A stretch of DNA of 64,000 nt, taken from Medakamo hakoo. Lineage: Eukaryota > Chlorophyta > Trebouxiophyceae > Coccomyxaceae. Both the position numbers and the translations under genes were made by a program. Shown here one piece after another: positions 60,134 to 64,000 of the stretch (the stretch's first letter is position 1; the number at the start of each line of letters is the position of its first letter). The stretch is taken from NCBI GenBank assembly GCA_026636295.1, contig CP089456.1, positions 744,001 through 808,000 on the forward strand. Reading direction: 5' to 3'. The notes under the pieces are model-generated. The model worked only from the letters and a program-made list of their open reading frames with translations. It was not told where the DNA came from and did not search any database.

Positions 60134-62689
60134 TCACCCACCGCCACCGCCGCCACCACCCCCTCTCCCACCCGGCCGCTTCAGCACCAAATACGGGTGC
60201 GCCGCCGCCGCGTGGACGTCCAGCCGGTCCGCTTGCCGGTACGCCAGGCACGCGCTCAGGAAGGCTTTGGCGTCCGCCGACACGGCCGGCTTGGGCGGGA
60301 AGTCCAGGGACCGCGTCGCGCTCAGCATCGTGCCCTCCCGCAGCAGCGCCTCCTGCGACCGGCCCTCGCCCCAGGGGCGGCGCCCGTACAGCATCTGGTA
60401 CAGGATGACGCCCGCCGCCCAGACGTCGACCTTGTTCGTGATCAGCGGCGGGCCCGGCCCCCCCGTCTCGAAGCACTCGGGCGGCAGGTACCAGTACGTG
60501 CCCGCGCCCTGGGACGTGAGTTCCAGGCCGCGCGTGTGGCCGTCCTCCACGACCTTGGACAGGCCGAAGTCCGTGAGCTTGACGCCGCCCGCGCCGTCGA
60601 ACAGGATGTTGGCGGGCTTGAGGTCGTAGTGGATGACCCGGCGGGGCGGGGCGTTCAGGTAGGCCAGGCCCGCAAAGACTTGGGCGGCGATGGCCCGGGC
60701 CTCCCGCTCGGGCAGGGCGCCGTGCGTGCGCAGGTGGGTGTCCAGGTCGCCGCCCGGGCACAGGTCCAGCACGGTCGCGAACGCCTCGCCGTCGACTTCG
60801 AAGATCTCGCGCAGGGCCACGACCCGCTCGTGGCGCAGGGACCGGTGGATGGAGTACTCCCGCACCGCGTGGCGGACGTACGAGGCCTTGCGCGCGTCGG
60901 GCCAGCCGGGCGCCAGCTGGTGGAGTTTGATGGCGACGCGCGGGAGGGGGAGGGGCGGCGGGGCGGCCTGGCCCGCCTCCCGCCCACCGCCGCCGCCGCC
61001 GCCCGCCGCCGCCGTCGTCGCCGCCACCAGGTCCACGGCTTCAAAGACTTCGGAGAAGCCGCCCCGCCCGAGCAGGCGGCCCAGGGCGTACCGCCCCGCC
61101 AGGACGGGGAAGTGGCCGAAGCGCGAGCCGTCCTCGTCCGCCAGGCGCCGCAGCTCGGCCGCGTGCGCCGCTTTCTCGGCCTCCACCCGCTCCCGGTCGC
61201 GGGCCAGGCCGTCTTCCTCGCGCTTGAGGGCGGCCAGGCGGGACTTGAAGGCTTCGTCACGGGCGATGTACTCGTCGGGGCTGATGTACGGCGGGGACGG
61301 GTCGGACGACGCGGACGGCGGCGGCGGCGCGGACGAGCCGTCCGTACCACCGCCAGCAGCGTTGTGCCCGGGAGGCGGCAGGCGGGCGCGCACGGCTTTG
61401 CGCGCGGCCTCCACGGCTTCCCGTTGCGCGGCCAACGCCGCGGCGCGGGCGTCCAAGTCCCGCACGGCGAAGCCGTCCTCCCAGACTTCCGCGCCGCCGC
61501 CGCCCACCACCAAAAGCCCAGCGACGCCGCCGCGCCCGCTCCCGGCCGCGCGCAGGCCACCCAGGCGCGGGGTGTCGGCCCGGACGCGCGCGCGGGCCAG
61601 GTCTCGATCGGCGCGGAAGGCCGTGGCGGCCAGGGCCGCCAAAGAAGCGCGGGCGGCGCTGGCGTCGGCGGCGTGGGAGCCCCGCTCGGCCGCGAGGGCG
61701 GCCTCCGCTTCGGCCGCGGCCGCACGCGCGGCGCCCGCCTCCGCCCGCGCCGCCGCCAGCGCCGCCGCCATCTCGGCTTCTTTGGCCGCCCACTCCCGGC
61801 GGGCCGTGGTCAGGGCGGCGGAGGACGGCGCGGAGGGCGGGCGGGCGGGGGACGGGCGGGCGGGCGGCGGCGCGGCGCCGGCGGACGCGTTGAAGGACGT
61901 CAGCAGGGCCGTCGGCGCGCCGCCGCCGCCGATGCCGGCGGCACCGCCGACAGGCGGTAAGGCGGCCGAAGCCGTGCGACGGGCCGCGGCGCCGGGAGAC
62001 GGGCGGGACGTGCCGACCTGGGGTGAGGCCGACGCGCCTCGCGGCGCTTTGCGCACTGAGGACGCGGCGGCGGCGGCCGTGTCGGCGGCACTCTCACCGC
62101 CGGCACCACCACCGCGGCGAGCGGGTTCGGGTTGCTTGCGTTTGCCCGCGCCGCGCCGGCCGCCGCCGCCGTCCACGGACGCGGCCCGGCCAAGGAGGGA
62201 CTGCGGCTGGGGTGGAGGGGCGCCGGCAGCAGCGGCGCCACCGCCGTGTCCACCACCACCCCAGCTGTGCAGGGAGCCTTCACCACCGCCACCAGCGACG
62301 GCGCCGGCGGCCGGGTTGTCGGCGGACGTGACAGGGCGCCAGGCGGACGGAGGCGGGGCAGCAGCTGTTGCTGCCTGAGGTTGGAGCGCCGCGGCCGTCG
62401 CGCCGAGCGGCCGCGTGTCCACCGCTTTGAACGCGGTGCCACCGCCACCCTCACCACCCACGGCTTGCTTGGACGCAGACGGCGGGCGTGGGAAGGTCAG
62501 GGCGGATGGAGGGAGGGCGGCCGCGGCCGCGGCGTGCGCGGCAGCAAACGCGGCTGCGCCGCCGTCCTCGGGCAGGGACCGGGAGGCTTCGGCGAAAAAG
62601 GGCAGCGGCGCGCCCGTCATGCGCCTGTCGAGCAGGCGCAGCTTGTCCGCGGACGACCGCGAGTCGTCGCGCGGAGGGGGCAGGGACAT
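60134..62689 (-). CDS. TLK: Tousled-like protein kinase
   Basis: Single exon, 851 aa. A long N-terminal region of low complexity and Ser/Ala repeats is followed by coiled-coil segments (ARREWAAKEAEMAAALAAAR and ALKREEDGLARDRERVEAEK). The kinase domain begins near 530: GRYALGRLLGRGGFSEVFEA, VAIKLHQL (Lys), VIHYDLKPANILF, KLTDFGLSKVVED and GTYWYLPPECFE. HYDLKP and the GRGGFSEVYKA start are hallmarks of Tousled kinases, which phosphorylate ASF1 in chromatin assembly during S phase. TLKs need their coiled coil to dimerise, which fits what is seen. Confidence 0.92.
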   Translation of the reverse strand: MSLPPPRDDSRSSADKLRLLDRRMTGAPLPFFAEASRSLPEDGGAAAFAAAHAAAAAALPPSALTFPRPPSASKQAVGGEGGGGTAFKAVDTRPLGATAAALQPQAATAAAPPPSAWRPVTSADNPAAGAVAGGGGEGSLHSWGGGGHGGGAAAAGAPPPQPQSLLGRAASVDGGGGRRGAGKRKQPEPARRGGGAGGESAADTAAAAASSVRKAPRGASASPQVGTSRPSPGAAARRTASAALPPVGGAAGIGGGGAPTALLTSFNASAGAAPPPARPSPARPPSAPSSAALTTARREWAAKEAEMAAALAAARAEAGAARAAAAEAEAALAAERGSHAADASAARASLAALAATAFRADRDLARARVRADTPRLGGLRAAGSGRGGVAGLLVVGGGGAEVWEDGFAVRDLDARAAALAAQREAVEAARKAVRARLPPPGHNAAGGGTDGSSAPPPPSASSDPSPPYISPDEYIARDEAFKSRLAALKREEDGLARDRERVEAEKAAHAAELRRLADEDGSRFGHFPVLAGRYALGRLLGRGGFSEVFEAVDLVAATTAAAGGGGGGGREAGQAAPPPLPLPRVAIKLHQLAPGWPDARKASYVRHAVREYSIHRSLRHERVVALREIFEVDGEAFATVLDLCPGGDLDTHLRTHGALPEREARAIAAQVFAGLAYLNAPPRRVIHYDLKPANILFDGAGGVKLTDFGLSKVVEDGHTRGLELTSQGAGTYWYLPPECFETGGPGPPLITNKVDVWAAGVILYQMLYGRRPWGEGRSQEALLREGTMLSATRSLDFPPKPAVSADAKAFLSACLAYRQADRLDVHAAAAHPYLVLKRPGGRGGGGGGGGG

Positions 62690-62829
62690 GGAGCGAGAGC
62701 GCGAGGCGTGTTTTGTTCTGCGCGAATCAATTTGAAACAGTCTCGCCGGCCGGCGCGCGGAAGTCCAGAGCCAAAGCGGCTCAGCCCTCGGGCCGCACGT
62801 GTGCACCGCCTCTGGACAGGAGGCTGGAT

Positions 62830-62863
<34 letters not shown>

Positions 62864-63020
62864 CTCCTGCGCGCGCGAGGGAGGGACGAGGAGGGCGGGT
62901 TGGGCGCGCACGCCCCCTTCGGAGAGAGGAAAAGAAAAAGTGGGGCACCGACCCTCGACACGCCCTCCTCTCTCCACCTCTCCCTCCATCCATCCACCCC
63001 CACCTCCACTCCTCTCCCCA
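62690..63020. other. 331-bp gap with a TG repeat, TLK promoter and GlyRS 3' UTR
   Basis: Both flanking genes are on the minus strand. A run of 14 TG units lies at 62835-62862, and a pyrimidine-rich CTCTCTCC/CATCCATCC stretch covers 62960-63010. No gene is seen. Confidence 0.5.
62835..62862 (+). repeat. TG dinucleotide repeat, 14 units
   Basis: An uninterrupted microsatellite upstream of the TLK start. Confidence 0.9.
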
Positions 63021-64000
63021 TCAAAACCCGGGCAGCTCGTCCAGTTTGGCCACGCCATCCGCCAGGCTCGCCACCGCCCGCAGTAAAGCCAGCCGATTCG
63101 CCCTCACGCCCTCGTCTTCGCACATGACAAACACCGAGTCGAAAAACGCGGCGACGGGCGCGTCGAGTGGGGCGACGGCGTCGATGAACGCCGCGAGCGG
63201 CGCGCGCGCGGGCAGGGCCTCACGCGCCTTCAACGCCGCCGCCCACAGGTCGGACTCCGGTTTTCCCTCAAACAGGGCCGGGTCGACGGCGGCGAACGGG
63301 TCGCCGGCCGCCGCCTTGGCCTTGGCCAGGCGGGCCGGGCGGGCGAGGGCGCCGACGGCCGTCGCGAGGCGCGACGCGCCCGGCCCCGCCGCGAGCTCGG
63401 TGTCCAGGTCCGCGGCCGTGGCCGCCGCCAGGGCCGGGTCGTCGCCGCGGGCGGCCAGGGCAGCCCGCACGGCTTCAGGGGCCAGGCCACGGTCGAGGAG
63501 CGCCTGTTCCAGGCGCCGGCCAATGAAGGAAACGACGGCCTCGGCTGTGGCTTCGTCCACCGAGATCGGCTGCAAGGCCGCGGCCGCTTTCACCGCCGCG
63601 CCCAGCTGGAAGGGCGCGGAGGGTCCCCGGGCCAGCAGCGTCTCCAAGAGGCCGACGGCGGCACGGCGCAGGCCGTACGGGTCGGCGGACGCCGAGGGCG
63701 CGCACCCGGCGGCGATGAGGCCGACGAGCGAGTCCAGGCGGTCGGAGACGGCCAGGAGCGCGCCCGCGGCGCTCGCCGGCGTGTCGTCGCCCGCGTACCG
63801 GGGTAGGACGGCCTCGTAGATGGCGTCCGCGACGGGGGCGGGCAGCCCATCCCGGCGCGCGTAGTGGCGGCCCATGACGCCGCCCAGGGCCGGCATTTCG
63901 CGGACGACGGCCGTCGCCGCGTCGGCGCGCGCGAGCCGGGCGGCGGGCGTGGCGGTCGGCAACGCCGCCACGACGTCCTCGCCCATGACGGCCGCGACGG
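63021..64000 (-). CDS. Glycyl-tRNA synthetase beta subunit, 3' part (plastid EDD1-like, 5' end off window)
   Basis: The frame is open through the right edge at 64000, so only the C-terminal 326 residues are seen. The sequence contains GGVMGRHYARRDGLPAPVADA, PRYAGDDTPASAAGALLAVS, DRLDSLVGLIAAG, SADPYGLRRAAVGLLETLLA, which are conserved blocks of bacterial GlyS before its anticodon-binding domain. The ending FFDSVFVMCEDEGVRANRLA, LLRAVASLADGVAKLDELPG is the usual end of bacterial GlyS. In plants and green algae this type is a fused alpha-beta GlyRS for plastids and mitochondria (EDD1). The fusion cannot be checked from this fragment. Confidence 0.92.
   Translation of the reverse strand, partial: VAAVMGEDVVAALPTATPAARLARADAATAVVREMPALGGVMGRHYARRDGLPAPVADAIYEAVLPRYAGDDTPASAAGALLAVSDRLDSLVGLIAAGCAPSASADPYGLRRAAVGLLETLLARGPSAPFQLGAAVKAAAALQPISVDEATAEAVVSFIGRRLEQALLDRGLAPEAVRAALAARGDDPALAAATAADLDTELAAGPGASRLATAVGALARPARLAKAKAAAGDPFAAVDPALFEGKPESDLWAAALKAREALPARAPLAAFIDAVAPLDAPVAAFFDSVFVMCEDEGVRANRLALLRAVASLADGVAKLDELPGF

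Overview
The window is nuclear DNA of a small, gene-dense, very GC-rich eukaryote, most likely a unicellular green alga of the prasinophyte/picoplanktonic type. The evidence is a set of green-lineage proteins: a LOV-domain histidine kinase, a BRUTUS-type hemerythrin/RING protein, a bacterial-type GlyRS beta chain, a DUF6737 plastid protein, TerC and an ISS1/VAS1-like aminotransferase. About 36 protein genes fit in 64 kb, on both strands. I saw no tRNA, rRNA, CRISPR array, transposon or virus-like element. Calls rest on reading the sequence only; no database search was run.

Introns are few, short (roughly 65-250 nt), GT-AG with a pyrimidine/T run before the acceptor, and strongly 5'-biased. 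Many genes have one intron after a first exon of 17-70 nt, so I rebuilt starts by matching splice sites and phase. Coordinates given are whole gene spans; exon limits are in the evidence.

Layout. 1-9,800: a minus-strand run (glycine-rich partial gene, zinc-finger protein, GCK-COX6B fusion, organellar bL9, cupin, small membrane protein, PfkB kinase, TRAPPC4, AAAP transporter). 9,900-24,450: HAD hydrolase, malate dehydrogenase, three bZIP genes, TerC, an XRP2-like protein with a clathrin-light-chain-like tail, a G-patch protein and a D-threonine aldolase-like enzyme. 24,500-36,300: LOV hybrid histidine kinase, atypical E2F and BRUTUS-like E3 ligase. 36,400-46,800: RAD51 paralogue and RPP30 (divergent), an orphan, BOLA3-like protein, USP protease, DUF6737, a GIY-YIG-like plastid protein and a PP-loop-like protein. 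46,900-64,000: IGHMBP2/UPF1-like helicase, GSI-like protein, ValRS, XRN-like nuclease, ISS1-like aminotransferase, Tousled-like kinase and the 3' half of plastid GlyRS beta.

There are no operons, but many genes are divergent pairs with start codons 137-172 bp apart and convergent pairs with stops 37-140 bp apart, so promoters and terminators are probably shared. Several genes serve organelles (bL9, GCK-COX6B, BOLA3, TerC, DUF6737, ValRS, GlyRS). Others concern light or iron sensing (LOV-HK, BRUTUS) or the cell cycle and DNA repair (E2F, TLK, RAD51 paralogue).
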